DNA of 64,000 nt from Ixodes scapularis (lineage: Eukaryota > Arthropoda > Arachnida > Ixodida > Ixodidae), in the NCBI RefSeq assembly GCF_016920785.2, contig NW_024609837.1, forward strand, positions 55,108,671-55,172,670, given 5' to 3'. The notes under the pieces were generated by a model. The model had not been told where the DNA came from. It made no database searches and saw only the letters and a program-made list of their open reading frames with translations. A program made the position numbers and the translations under genes. The stretch's first letter is position 1, and each line of letters opens with the position of its first letter. Of the stretch, positions 22,330-34,448 are shown piece after piece.

Positions 22330-25300
22330 TGTTACGCCCGATCGCCTGGTCTTTACAATAATGTATATATATATATATATTTTTGTTATTCTTTAGAAAG
22401 GATTAGGCTTGCCACAAGTTCAAGGGGGGGGGTTAAGGAATGGCCGTGCCCAACTTTCTGTGTCCTGTTCGACGAGAGGAGGAGTTGGGCGCCCACTGCA
22501 CCATTTCCGCTTTGTCAGCCATTTCGATCAGATAAGACGGCACTTGTTTCACGTTCGAGGTAGCTTTGGAGACTCCGAGGCTTGCCAGCGTGATAGCCGG
22601 TTAACGAATGCCGTGCTTCGTCCACGCTGGCCGATAATTTGCGCTCGAATAAACAAAAAAAGAAAATATACATATTATGTTCATGTGGAAACACTCGTGT
22701 TGACATTATCTGTGTCGAGGGGGAAAAGGGGAGAAGGCGGGGACGGTGTTTATGCTTTCTTTTCCTTAATAGAGTTTTAGTATATCATTTTGGCACCCCC
22801 GCTACGCTCTACTCTAGAGCGGCGACGCTACTGCGCATGTGCGATACTAGCGGATAATTAGCGGGACAAGAAAAGTTTTTTGGCTGGGGCTGAGGAAGCA
22901 GACGGAATGCTGAAGAGGAAATGGTTTCCTCCTCTCCGCCATTCCGTCTGCTTCCTCCCCCCGTGCCCTCCTTTCCCTCGAAGACCGCTATTTGACGAGA
23001 GTTGGCGAGAAACGCAGCGCGCGTAGCACGGCGTGTACAGTTCGTGGGTCTCGCGAGAACGAGTCTTGGCAAGGCTACGGAGAACCAAGACTCGTTCGAA
23101 AATTCTCTATTTATAATGGGGAGTTTTCGTAGTCCGCGTTTCCACCTCCGCTAAGCCCTCCGCAACGGAGAGGCTGCTACTGCGCCTGCGCGCCCATGGC
23201 CTTGACTGTAGAGTTACGGGTATCGTAGGTAACCGTAACGGGGTAAGAGAAGAACAGTATTATATATCGACTGTGGCCACTGCAAAAAAGACCTTGTGTG
23301 CAGTCGGACTGGTGGAAATTTACCATGATGCCTTTCAACCCGAGACTGGAGCAGGAGGAGAAAACATTTGTTTCTGCCTTCTGCCCCAGTCTCAGGTTGA
23401 AAAGAAAAAAATGACAGAAAAATGTAACCATTCGAGGAAATTTATCGACACACGCCACGAAATGTGGCTCTGCTAACGCATTTAATATCCTGTCTTGACC
23501 GAAAGCATAGTACACAGCTGAAAATTTTATTGCGGCAATTAAGCTAATAATTTTCACTCTTAAGTTTTCGTGCCACATATGCTGACCAAAGGGGCATAAG
23601 TTGAAAACATAAAATCGACAACAGCAGAACTCAATGCATCAAAAGGATAGAAGAAGCAGTAAATTTTTTAAAGCTTCTGGTTTCCTGTCCATTCCTATTT
23701 TTTTTTTCAACATTTTCCTACGCGAATTTCGAACCTTATGTTGTTATTTTTGACCGCTTAGAGTTGCAGTTTTCTTGCCTTGTTTAATCGTCTTCAATAA
23801 AAAAAATAAAAAAAAACTTTTTACAGAAATGTTTTTGCATTGACACAGCACGATTTGAAAATAATTAAAATAATTTATTTTGAACTTTTGGTGAGCAATG
23901 TTTTGTTGCAATATTTTGCCACCTAGGGAAGGGAAACACAATGGCGCGTGCGCGTCAGTTCTCCTGCAAGAACGACGGTCGCTTCCCGCTATGCTTGGAT
24001 AGAAAATGTTGTACCATCGTGATTTACATACCGTTCACCAGGGATCTCTGCGCTTCCCCGTGCCCCGTTGTTTGTTAGCGCCATGAGTTGCGTAGTGAAT
24101 TTTATGACAGTGACGAATGCGGGACATTTTGAAGATTTGGATACTGCTTGCGGGACGCGGGACACGAGCCCTCAATGCGGGACAGTCCTGCGAGTCGCGG
24201 GACGGGTGGTCACCCTAGGTGTTCCACGCGCCATACGAGCACGCCTTTCCCGTATAAAAGATTCCAAGTAAATAACCAAAGTAAAGCGTTGACGAACGCC
24301 CATGGAAGATGCCATTTGTTTTAGGCATTTGCTCTAGAAGAGTTACACCCCTGTCAGACGGCGTTTTAAAGATCCTTTTCACTAAGCTCCTTTATAAAAA
24401 CGGCGAACCAGCGCACGCCGTAGAGCACGTGCGCGCGCCACAGAGCACGTGCGTTTGAAAGTAGGAGGTCATTTTACTGCGTTCTTATATTTTAAGAATG
24501 CAGAAAGCAAAAGAAATAATGTCCGGCTTCCATGATCGGTTCTCCCGAAGGAACCTCGGCGTGCTAAAAGTCTTATGTCAGTAGTTCTCGAAGGAAACTG
24601 AAGTGGTCTCGTCTCGGGACCGCTGACCCTGTGCTCTTCCGAAGTTTACTTGGAACACGCCGTCTTTTTTGCTGTTCATTTTGTCGTGCGACCTCGTATT
24701 TCGGAGGTTTTCGGATAAATCCGAATCGTCAAAAAATCGGCGTGTTTTTTTCGGATTTGGCCGAAATACACGGAACTTCACGGAACGGGAGGTTCGGCGT
24801 GCGCACCTGAACCCCCCTCCCCCCAACCCCCCCCTTTTCCAAAAATGAAAAAAAAAAAAAGAAAAAAGACGTGATGCGTTTAGGCAGCAGCGCCTAGCTT
24901 GCTGGGCATCGTCTCGTAGCGTCTTGTAGTAGGGAGTTGTAGTAGATCGTTTTTCTCCTCCGCTACGATATCCCCAACCCGAAGAAAACGCCGCAGCTGC
25001 GCATGCGCGCGCGGCGTTTTGTAGTGAAATGTCTCGGGGTTGCGCGTGCCCATGAGCTGCCTTCGAAACGCGGGACATCCTCAATATGAGCTGTGGTCGA
25101 AGAAAGCGCGGCGCACGTGCGCTGCCCTGGCATCGAATGCCTGCGGGATTCTTCGGTCCAGAGAAGATCGCGCTGTCGACGTCGGATGTTTCCTTAGAGC
25201 TGCGGAACACCTGAGGTGGGCTTTCGGTCGTTCTTTCGAGTCGTTTTCACGGTTGTGCCAGCTCTGTATTCGAGATGATTTGTGATAGATTGAAGGTGAC

Positions 25301-25910
25301 GTAAGCTAAACGGAATTTGCAGCTCTCGGCGAACGTCGTCACTTGGAACGCGGCTTTCGCTCTCGTTCGGCTGAACAGGGCAACGGGGCGGTTGTTCAAA
25401 GGGACGCTCCAGTGAATTTCGAATAGGTTTAAACGCGATAGCGTTTCTGGGTTAGCCCTACGCCTCCGTGACTCGGTTTGTATGAGCTTCTCAACCGCAA
25501 ATGCATATATTTATTATCTTTATATACGTATTGTGAGGAGAAACATCCACATGGCAGTAATGCTTGGTCGTCGGAAGTAGACAGTTGGATGGAAACATTT
25601 TAGATATGGGATAGAAGACTTCGTGGACGTTGGCGAAAAATATGCCTTGAATTTCCACGGCAGTTCCCAAGCAATATAATAAAGAAACGTTTACGCGGCA
25701 AACTGCCATCCTATTTGAACGACAATCTTGCGCAGTAATATCGGCGAGTGTTGCACCCACGAATCCTTGATTTCTCGACTGATCGCCGCGCGCGCAGAGC
25801 GATGAGACGATGAATCCAGTCAGTGTTTATGTATGTTCGTGCTTACCAACAGCTTGGAGATCTAGGCGTGAGGGAGAGACGAACGTAGAAGTTTGGGCTA
25901 GTTGGTATTT
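22330..25910. other. Intronic DNA with small hairpins
   Basis: Holds a (TA)n stretch near 22365, a hairpin at 22880-22970, another at 23063-23110 (GAGAACGAGTCTTGG), one at 23333-23405 (TTTCAACCCGAGACTGG) and GCGGGACA short repeats at 24145-24205. No exon was supported. Confidence 0.4.
24585..24830 (-). repeat. Inverted copy of the repeat at 16590-16800
   Basis: The minus strand carries GAGCACAGGGTCAGCGGTCC and ACCACTTCAGTTTCC. Confidence 0.6.
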
Positions 25911-26013
25911 CATGATTAAAAATTAAAACAGCGCAAGGACACGGACAAGCGCCTTGTTCGTCTACCTTCTTGTTGCTGTCCGTGTCCTTGCGCTGTTTTA
26001 ATTTTTAATCATG
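25911..26013. mobile_element. 103-bp palindromic MITE (tick-type)
   Basis: Arms starting CATGATTAAAAATTAAAACA are near-perfect over about 38 bp and include GCGCAAGGACACGGAC. Remnants of the same motif appear near 44165. Confidence 0.85.
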
Positions 26014-26384
26014 GAGAGACAAAGAAGAGAAGATTGAGTCGTTTGATTTGATCGTCATGTCCGGTTCTCGGGAGATGGGTCGCCCCGCCCCGCCCCTCCC
26101 CTCAAACGTGATCATGATCGGATTTACGCCTATGTCGCGTCACCAGTGCCGCCAGCGCCTTCTGCAGGGTTCACATCAAGGACGCCGCACAAACGCAGTT
26201 CTTCGCATAACTAAAAAAAAATAAAAAAATACAGCATTGTGGTTTGTGTTGATGAGTTATACGGCCGGGCGGACACTGTACTAAAGAGATAATGCGTCGA
26301 AAAGATGAGCAAATGAACTAAAATTCACTAGTTAACTTTTCAATTAGAGGGAAGGACAAGTCTTCGTTTCGTGCCAGGGACCCA

Positions 26385-26790
26385 CGTGGTTTTGACGATA
26401 TTCGCGTCACATTTGTTTCGTGACAGAGCTGATTGCGGCAGACGCTCCGGGCCGCCTCCGGGGATGCAGCCAGATAAGGCGATAAACCAACTTAGCGACC
26501 GTGACACTGCAACAAACTTAAAAAAAAAAAAAAAAAAAACAAGCTAGCTGCTGGTGATTCTTGGTAATAAAACCTGAGACTCAGGAACACGGAAGTGTGT
26601 TATCAGTGACGCCTGTTCTCTAAGATGATTTGAAAGTTGAAGAATGAGACTAACCTGTCACGGTGGCTAAGTTGCTTTGTCGCCTCCACTGGTCAGTCGT
26701 GGAGCGCCTGCCGCAATCAGCCCTGTCGCGCTGTCACGAAAAAAAAAAAAAAAATTAGAAGCAAAGTCATAATTACGTGGGGTGCCTACG
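26385..26790. mobile_element. Long inverted repeat around an A-run
   Basis: CGTGACAG..GCTGATTGCGGCAG and CAACTTAGCSACCGTGACA occur on both arms (26421-26512 and inverted 26655-26745), with homopolymer A tracts in the middle and at the right arm. Confidence 0.7.
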
Positions 26791-26794
26791 TGCT

Positions 26795-28930
26795 TATGAC
26801 GACATTTGCATCACTTTTTGCGTCACATTTGCATCACTTCGGTACGAAATGGGGGTTGCCCTTTTGGTGCGCTTCGAGGATTTGGTTTCGGTTTCACAGT
26901 TTCCAGAGTAAAATTTGGCGATGGATTGCTTGAATCCCGTGCTCGACCCAGGATTTCTAACAAGTGGGCCAGCCTTCGACATTGATTGCCTCTAATTTTG
27001 CCATATAAACATGTGTCCTAAATCCTCTAATTATAAAGTTAATTAATTTAGTTAATTATTCATCTTTTAGATGCATTCTCTTTAACATAGTGTCTGCCTG
27101 TCCCTACAACTCATCTGCACAAACTGCAATGCTGTAACTTTTTAAGTTTCTTTTTTTTTTATAAAAAAGTTTGTAATGGATTATAAAAAAACAAAAAAAA
27201 AAAAACAACGTTTGTTGAAAGAGTTTGGCGGATGGGTGGACCTTGTGACCCACTAAATGTCGCTAGAACAAGCCGACCTTGCGGTAACAAAAGATGGAGA
27301 GTCGTTTTCGTTTCGCTACTCCACTCTCGTTGAGCCCACTGAAATTTGTAATTACTAGTAGCGTTATAAAATCATTTCTTGTTCATTCGAGACCGCTCAC
27401 TTTTTATCGGTCTCCAATAGCCAAACTGACAAATAAGCTCCTTTCTTTTTGTTTTTAAACAAAAAAAAACATGCTTGCTCAATAGACAAAAAAAGAAAGC
27501 AAAAAAAAACTGCCAATTATAGTTTTGCTTTTTTAGAAGAGGGAAGCTCAACGAAGGTCTTCACTTTTGTTATCCTAAAACGCTCACGAACAATGTAAAC
27601 AAAAAAAAAAAAGGTAACTATCTTTGTTTACTTGGTTTCACTTATATTTGGCCGTAATATCGGCTAGCTCCCGTTTTGGGTTGTCTGCCTATAGAGGAAG
27701 GCACCTACTGAAACTCTCTAATGCTAGAATGACGCAACCACACACGCATGCACATTTATATATTTGTTTGCCAGATTCTAGAAACAGCTAGTAGTATAGC
27801 GCGTGACAACACAGCACTCAGAGTTGGTAATAACGTAATCTCGCAAGGGTACACAAACCCGAGTTTAGCCAGCACAGTGGTGCCTCATTTGGCCTCAGTG
27901 GCGCGCTCTGAAACTCTGCCCAGCGCCTATTACGCTCCCAGACTTAATTCACTCTTACAGCGGTGTAGCCAGAAAATATTTTTGGGGGGGGGGGGGGGGG
28001 GGGGGAGGGGGGGTTTCAAGGTGCTGGTGCAATCACTTACATAATAAAAAAAAGGAAAGAAATACAGATATATATATATATTTTTGTCCATTTTTAGTAT
28101 TAAGTATGTGCCTTCGATGACCTGCGACTACGATCATATTTGGTTGTTGTGTCTAAACCATAGAAAACGGCACGCGACCACTGAGAAGGGATATATATAT
28201 ATATATAATAAAGCAAAATTTCGGGGGTGTTCTGACACCGGAACACCCCCCCTGGCTACGCGCCTGCCCTCCCCCTCTCCGCACCCCAAAACATTAACTT
28301 CACAACCACCTCAAAAAAAAATTTGGCTATGCCATTGCACTTTTACGATAAAAGAATAAGTAAAAAATAAGGAAATATGTGTGAACCAGAATTGGGGATA
28401 GCCCATAGTAGGCGCCACTGAGTTTGTTGCCAAACAAAAAAGGGTGAATAAGCATCTCCAACTGAAGCACATTACCGTGCCATACATTGTTTGCTATATC
28501 CAACAGGACAGCAGAATAAGGGCTATCCTAACGGAATGCGCTTTCTGCGTTTGCATCATTTGCTAGACCAGGAGTGCATGTTTTACTCAGTCTGGTCCAC
28601 TTTGGCGCATTTTTCGAGTGTGCTCATCACGTGGGTCCGGACAGCAACTCGCACGCTTTGCTGGCTGTCGGTAAGGTCTCTACTTTTTTTTTGTCGGTCC
28701 TTCTGAAAACAAGGGATTAGGAAAGTAGGGCTGCTGTGTGGTCCAAGCTGAAAATGTATGTGCGTGCCACAACTTTTACGCTTTTCAAAAGGCGCACACA
28801 TTTTTCTTGCATCTGCCGCGTCCGGTTTGGATGGCCCTTTCTGCTCACAATCAAGACGAGTGGGCATCGAAGCACTTCTGGGGAAAAAGCTGGCTCGACT
28901 GGGGATGTCGGTCCCGTCTTCTGCACTCCC
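26795..28930. other. Intronic DNA, homopolymers and repeat debris
   Basis: Several A-runs, (AT)n at 28068 and 28190, and the G-run. The stretch 28480-28930 is open in more than one frame but unrecognised. Confidence 0.4.
27984..28013 (+). repeat. G-run (22 G, A, 7 G)
   Basis: Follows GTGTAGCCAGAAAATATTTT, a context also seen near 943-960 (CGTAGCCAGGGGACGGGG) and, inverted, at 28245-28262 (CCCCCCTGGCTACGCG), so it is part of a repeat family. Confidence 0.9.
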
Positions 28931-28934
28931 TTAA

Positions 28935-29352
28935 AGGGATGCTGAACCGAAATCTGGATTCCCCAAAAGACGCGGCAAAAGCATGCAACAAGATGCTACA
29001 AACACCAAAACACATCACTCATACAGCGATATATCGAACGGATGACCGTATTTTTCAAAAAAGGAGACGCATTTGGCAGGAATGTTGACGTCATGTTTCT
29101 CCGAGAAGGAGAGGGAACGGCCTCGCGTCTTCTCCGCCCCGCGGCCTTGGGGGAGCGAAGCAAAGAGAGGAGGAAACTAGGTATCTTGACGTCGCGCACC
29201 TCGTCGACGTGGTTCAATCTCAACTTCTTTTTCCAAAAATACGGCCGTCCATTTGAGATATCGCCTTACTAGTAGTGTTGTAGGGATTGTAGCATCCCGC
29301 CTACATCTTCAGCATTGTTTTTTTGAAATCCAAATTTCGGTTCACTATCCCT
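28935..29352. mobile_element. TTAA-flanked MITE A
   Basis: The inverted ends AGGGATGCTGAACCGAAATC and AGGGATAGTGAACCGAAATT are flanked by TTAA at 28931 and 29353. TTAA duplication indicates piggyBac or Kolobok; the AGGG start is more like Kolobok, from memory. Confidence 0.78.
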
Positions 29353-29356
29353 TTAA

Positions 29357-29904
29357 AGGGACACTGACAGGGCATTTATGCTCACCAAGGTTTTTATTTG
29401 TACAATACATATGAGAGCCCAACTACCCAGAACACAATTTGCAGCTCGAAATTTTTTTTTTTTCCGCTTGCAAAATTGCCGTTCGAGAACTGGCCAATTT
29501 GAGTCGTGCTCACACTCTTCTGCGTGGTCACGTGCCGTTTTCTGCAGTTTAGACACAACCATCAAATATAACGATAGTCATGGGTCATCGAAGGCACATA
29601 CCCAATACTAAAAATAGGTGAAGATATGATATCCATTTTTTTGTGGCTTTAAAAAGCTGCAAATACGTTGATTGATAAAAAAAAAAAAAAAAAGCTTGTG
29701 CAGTTATGTGATTTTTGGTAACTTTCTGCTCTATATTTCTTCTTCCTCCTCAGTTCAGTTTCGGGTTCAAGCAGTTGCACTTTTCTACTTTCTTAAAGAT
29801 GTAGGTGACACTGTAGAAAAATATTGATTGGGTAGTCTTCTGACACAATAATAAATCGCCTGGCAAAGCATAAACAAAAATGTTTTGTGTGTGTCAATGC
29901 CCCT
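29357..29904. mobile_element. TTAA-flanked MITE B, sharing the TTAA of MITE A
   Basis: The ends AGGGACACTGACAGGG and AGGGGCATTGACAC are flanked by TTAA at 29353 and 29905. It begins exactly where MITE A ends. Confidence 0.7.
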
Positions 29905-30149
29905 TTAATGCAAAGTAAAAAAAAAAAAAAAAAAAAAAGCTAGATTGAAGTTTTTCTTGCACGGACGCGCGTATATTGGGAACGAGCCGATTCACGTGGC
30001 ATAGGAAGGACACGTTATTTATTAGGCATGTTGTACGGGATTAACGAACTAACTAAATCAATAAAAGTGCTATTTTGTTTTAGGAGCGTTGGTAATTATT
30101 TTTTTAAATTTACAAGGGGGCACTTAGTAAGCTCTAATCAATTTTCATC

Positions 30150-30620
30150 TCTCCCGACGTTTCAAAGCCGGCTTGACTCCTTGTTCGTGGGTATGTAGAC
30201 CCAAAGATGTGGACCCAAAAGTCGCGATCTGTCATTTTCTTCTTTTTGCCAGTATTGTTTCTTTTGTTTTTGCGTTGACGCATCGCAGCCCGCGTATATA
30301 GCTGCTTGACAGCGTTTTGGTGGTTTGGCTCAGGTTGTTGCCGGTATTCTGTAGGTGCCAAGAATCTAACAAGAGCCGTCTCCCCCAGTTTCCTTCTCTG
30401 TTGGTGAAAAAACTGCCGTCGAAGGCCACGACGTGGCCGGTCTTCTCAGCACGTTCCGCCGGATTTGCCTTGGACGTCTTGCAGATGTTCGGGAAAGTTC
30501 CTCGTTTCCCCTGCATACGTCACATTCACGCAGGGAATCGGGTAAACTAATCCTTGAGCTTCTACAGCGGAGCTGTCAAGGGCTAGGTTCCCCAGGATTG
30601 TGTCCAGTACCAAATGTCGA
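30150..30620 (-). pseudogene. Penelope-like element: GIY-YIG endonuclease fossil
   Basis: On the minus strand it reads GLVYPIPCVNVTYAGETRNF, then after a frame change AEKTGHVVAFDGSFF ... GRRLLLDSWHLQNTG. These are the GIY-YIG core and the H...D...R..LE.WHIQ features of Penelope-like endonucleases. The 3' part includes AAGCCGGCTTTGAAACGTCGGG, which recurs in the opposite orientation at 31160-31190, so a second fragment faces this one. Confidence 0.6.
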
Positions 30621-31294
30621 CACAAAACTCTGGTTGCCACCGTCGCTCATAGATGGCGGTAGCTGTCCAGAGTTTCGTGTTTGCCGGTTGTCCGCTTGCC
30701 GCCGTCGCTCATAGATGGCGGCCACCTTTCGAGCCTTTCCACTCTGGCTCGGCGACTTGCGTCTGGCCATTACTTCATTCCCACCATGGTACAGCTTCGC
30801 TGGTCTTCTTTCTTCACCAGAGTGGAAAGGCTGACAGTTTTTTTTGGGGGGGACGGCCCTTTGGGAGAGGAAGACGATGGCCTGTTGTTGAGACGGGTGT
30901 AACCGCGATGCCGTACAGTCTCGGAGAGCGGGCGAGGGCCTCGCTCGTGCCATGGAGGTGCAGGACGCACGTGCGGCCGGAGATGTTTGTGTTCTTGGCT
31001 GCAGGAGGGTGACGTAGTGTCACCTTGTTGACGAATCTTGTTGGGTAGCTGTTTTTGGGGAGGCCTCATTTTATAAAATCGGCTTTCCTTTCAAGTGACT
31101 TTTCTGTGGAGCGGACCCTGAGGGCGTGTCAAAAGTGCGCACGCAGATATACAGTTGACCGTAAACGAGGAGCCAAGCCGGCTTCGAAACGTTGGGCATG
31201 ATTTGCCACGTGCCACATGCAATAGAAGTCGCAGAAAGCATTAAAAAAAAATGAGTGGCGTTCACCCCCTCAACTCGCAGCCCGAACAAGCAGC

Positions 31295-31681
31295 CACGTG
31301 ATCTGGAGCCGATTGCATGCTGTCAGTGTTGATCATAGCCATGCGGTGGGGTCGGCAAGGTGCAGAACACAGCCCAAGTTCCAGATATTGTTATGGTTTG
31401 GCAATTGTTGTCATTGCAGCGATTGTACACGGGCCACTGCCCGAATGCTTGTCGAGCTATCGATTATCACAAGCCCAAATGGAGTGCTCGTGCAATGCTT
31501 GGGTCCAACCTACGAGCCGCATTCAAATATCATCACTGCAACCCCCAGCTACGTCGTCAAGTTTTGCAAAGGAGAAATCGGAAGAAAACGCTCGCATTTG
31601 TCCTTGAAATGCAACAAAGGAGGGGGCATTGCATGCGAGTACACTTGGGTCCCTCTAGTGCCGCTCGTGAAAAGTTAATAT
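31295..31681 (+). repeat. Dispersed repeat copy, left part of an interrupted copy
   Basis: The segment from CACGTGATCTGG to GGGTCCCTCTAGTGCC matches part of bases 1-275 (GGGTCCAA..GCATTCAAATAT) and, inverted, 42390-42550. The repeat resumes after 32106 with TTGCACAGCCCCTTTAA, the same end that closes the copy at 1-275 (TTGCACAGCTCCTTTAA). Confidence 0.65.
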
Positions 31682-32106
31682 TGTTACGAATGATAAGTGA
31701 TGAGGCAGCGGATGACTGAGTAATCTGAACGTTTAATGGGGGCGAACTTGTGCCCAAAAATAAAAGGAAGAAGACAGATAACAACAGAGCCTCGCGGGCG
31801 TCGAAGGCGGCGAAGCAGCACGATCGAACGCTGAGGCGAAACTGACTCTGGCTCGCTATGCGAAGCCCCTTATGTACACGAGTGAGCTTCTGAAATAGTC
31901 GGCGTAGAATGTTCGACGCGTAGAACATTCGGACCTCGAACAAGCCCCAAGAAGGTTCTCGAATTTACCAGAAAACTAAATTGAAGGAATAACAAAAGAT
32001 GCGTCGCTCCCAGGAATCGAACCCTGGCTTTTCACGTGGGAGGCAGGCGCGATAAAACCATTAGGCTACGCGCGCGCTGCCTGCTTGGCCAGCTGCGCGC
32101 GCAGCA
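31682..32106 (-). mobile_element. Probable solo LTR carrying tRNA-like Pol III boxes
   Basis: The 425-bp insert has TG...CA ends on both strands (TGTTACGAATG...GCAGCA) and is flanked by ATAT on both sides. It interrupts a dispersed repeat whose uninterrupted form is seen at bases 1-275. Read on the minus strand, its last ~130 bases look like a gypsy LTR end (CAAGTTCGCCCCCATTAAAC ... CATTCGTAACA). Its first ~115 bases contain a tRNA-Gly-like sequence with A box TAGCCTAATGG and a perfect B box GGTTCGATTCC. It could alternatively be a tRNA-headed SINE with an LTR-like tail. Confidence 0.55.
31998..32075 (-). repeat. tRNA-Gly-like sequence (decayed)
   Basis: On the minus strand it reads GCGTAGCCTAATGG...GCCTGCCTCCCACG...GGTTCGATTCCTGG. 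A and B boxes are intact and the presumed anticodon loop is CTCCCAC, but the anticodon stem and one T-stem pair mismatch, and the acceptor arm does not pair fully. It is tRNA-derived rather than a working tRNA gene. Confidence 0.6.
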
Positions 32107-32164
32107 ATATCATTGCACAGCCCCTTTAAAGAAAAGACGGGACACTTATGCAGAATTAATTATT

Positions 32165-32345
32165 TACTGCAGTTTTAAACAAATGTAATGAGGGCATTGA
32201 CACTAATAATGAGGACAGCTGGTTCCACTCTGACGACAGTCTAGGTATGAAGGAATCGGGCTCAAGTTTGACACTGAGGAGCTGATGATGGATCCGTGAA
32301 GAACTATAAGAAAGGTTTCCTTTCTGCCACGGACGTTGACCTACA
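32165..32345 (-). pseudogene. LINE reverse transcriptase C-terminal fossil
   Basis: On the minus strand the frame encodes LEPDSFIPRLSSEWNQLSSL, matching the ...SFFPRTIRDWNxLP motif that closes many LINE ORF2 proteins. Only about 55 codons can be recognised. Confidence 0.5.
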
Positions 32346-32730
32346 TTTATGTAATTGATGGGAATCGCATCCTTTGGTTATTTCCACCTAGAATGTTTTT
32401 ATTAGGTTTATGATTTTAATTTTCCCAAATGACTCTAGCACCAAGGACCATTCTGCGAGTGTAGATACGCGCACTGCACACACGGGCGTCTTCAGTGACA
32501 ACGGCTCTAAAGCAAAAACCTTCATGAATGGCACTTTGCACGTCCGTTCGTCAATGCCTTATTTCCATTAATTTACTTTTTTATATTGATGATTCAAGCA
32601 TGTGCTCTCTGTGTACCTATATTCCCAGTATCTCTCTTTATGTTTGGGCAATTTGTCAAAAGCTCTATTGGTCTGTGCGATTGATTCTTAAACATTTTTC
32701 CTCTAAGTGGCAACTTTTCCCGTTCTACAG

Positions 32731-32803
32731 ATCGTCCGATGGAGACCGGAGTTTCCGATGAGCTGCACAAGCCTCACGTGCCATGGATCCCCTCAGATGG
32801 AAG
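32731..32803 (+). CDS. Probable exon 4
   Basis: The splice sites are excellent: a pyrimidine-rich acceptor (aacttttcccgttctacag) and a GTAAGA donor at 32804. The open frame starts in phase 1 and ends in phase 2, encoding a peptide with ETGVSDELHKPHVPWIPSDG at its core. It joins in phase to the exon at 34449, which opens with a Ser-rich acidic stretch. It cannot be joined directly to the exon at 15912, because the resulting frame hits a stop, so it needs a phase-1 exon before it (20095-20188 fits) or the ATG at codon 3 as an alternative start. Product unidentified. Confidence 0.5.
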
Positions 32804-33984
32804 GTAAGATAACTTTGCGGGGAATCTAGCTCAGAGGACACCAAGTAGTGGCTCACTGTTATATGTACTTGTAAGCCATAGCTGCACAACATTGAGTCGA
32901 ATCTAAGTGGCCTCGCAGCCAAGAGCTTGATTCACTTTAAGGGTTTTCCTCGAACACCCAAACCTGGTAGCTCTACCATTGGCTGAAACCAATCCTTTTT
33001 TAGTTTTGTTTAATCTAGAGTAAAGAGAAAAGCTTTTCAATTAGTCAAGCTGCACTTTTTAGAAACTATACAACTTTCTCTAAAGGGTAAAAGTTTAAAA
33101 AATGTAACGCTTGTTTCTTTGATGCAATGCCAATCATTTTTTTTCATAACATTGTCTCATAAAACTAAGTCAAAAGGAATCGGGGATTACTGTACTGGAG
33201 AGTCCTAGGACCGTTCCGACGGCTCTGATAACTACACCCCGCCACCGCCTCTGCACTGCACCGCCTCGTTATCGGGGGGTGTCGGAGGCCTCGGAGCGAT
33301 CTACTACATGTCTCTATTACTGGACACATCCTAGTACCCTGTTTCAGCGTGATTTGATAGAGCAGAAACTATAGTTTGCAAGGTAGAGTGATGGAGTGAT
33401 GCATATGACACTTCTCGGTGGGAGTGCTCTGCTACGGTATGCTGTCCTTTGTGTCGCTGCCAGGCTCCATTTGGCTCGCCCGGACTGTGGCTTTCGCCGT
33501 TTGCCAAGTTAGAATGAAACAGGAGCGTAGGGATTGAAAAAATAACCTTTCAAATGTCGTCTTTTTATGCACGGTAAACACAAATTTTGGTAGCTTGCAG
33601 AAAATCTGTGTGCCTCCACCTTCTCCTCTACTACTCTTTTTAGACTCTCCAAAGTGGCACACTGATCTCGCACCCTGGGGTCACTCTTCTTAAGTGGCCT
33701 TAACCGACATTTGTTTGCTTTAGAAGTGGGACTCTTCTACTTCGTTAATTTTTAAGGTTTCAATGTCAGTGTTCTCCTTAGGGCGTGACTGATGTAGATT
33801 TGCCTTTTTGGAATGACGAATTCGAGCCAAGACTCAAGTCCCCTTATGGCACCTTCCACGAGCCATCAACGGGTGTTATAACGAGACAAAGCATTGCCCT
33901 ACACATAAGAATAAGGTGGGCAGCCCAGTCGGGAGGGAGCAAATGGAGCGTGGGAGCTACTCGTGCATGCCACTTGAAGGGTTA

Positions 33985-34181
33985 CTGTAAAACCCTTAAT
34001 GTTCACAAGACCTTCGTTTTTGCAAATAGAAAAATATGCAAAATTTAAGGGCGTGTGAAAATTTTGGTCCTTAAGAGCATCAATGCAGGTGTCTGGAATT
34101 CGCGAAATTTAGTGGCTCCGATTATGTCTTCTGTGACCGATTTGCATAAAATGGGGACCGCGAAAATAAAGGGTTTTACAG
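33985..34181. mobile_element. Pogo-type MITE, CTGTAAAACCCTT ends
   Basis: The inverted ends CTGTAAAACCCTT(T)A are flanked by TA; length 197 bp. The interior contains CGCGAAAT/ATTTCGCG-like short inversions. Confidence 0.7.
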
Positions 34182-34448
34182 TAATTTGCAACCGATACAC
34201 TGGAAGTCCCGAACTGCTTCTCTGCGGACAGGCGACGTTCGGTCAGCAGCCGACCAGTCTTTTAAACTCTTTGAACACTATCGTGCGTTCGGTAATTTGT
34301 TGGCAATTTTTGGTCATGGATCGCCGACCTTTTGACTGCCAGTCCCGCACGGCGCCAGTGTGGTCTCTCGCTGTAAGCGGTCGTTCGAGACCAAGACTCA
34401 CTCGGTCGTAGACCAACGCAGATGCGTGAACCCGCCTTTACCGTGCAG

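Noticed and set aside
24578..25210. 210-codon minus-strand open frame
   Set aside because: It runs through a dispersed repeat (also at 16590-16800) and an A-run read as Phe/Lys; no recognisable domain.
31998..32075. Functional tRNA-Gly gene
   Set aside because: Boxes A and B are good, but anticodon and acceptor stems are mismatched and it lies within an inserted element.
32281..32310. Hammerhead ribozyme core (CTGATGA...GAA)
   Set aside because: The conserved GAAA is not present after stem II and no stem I/III pairing was seen.
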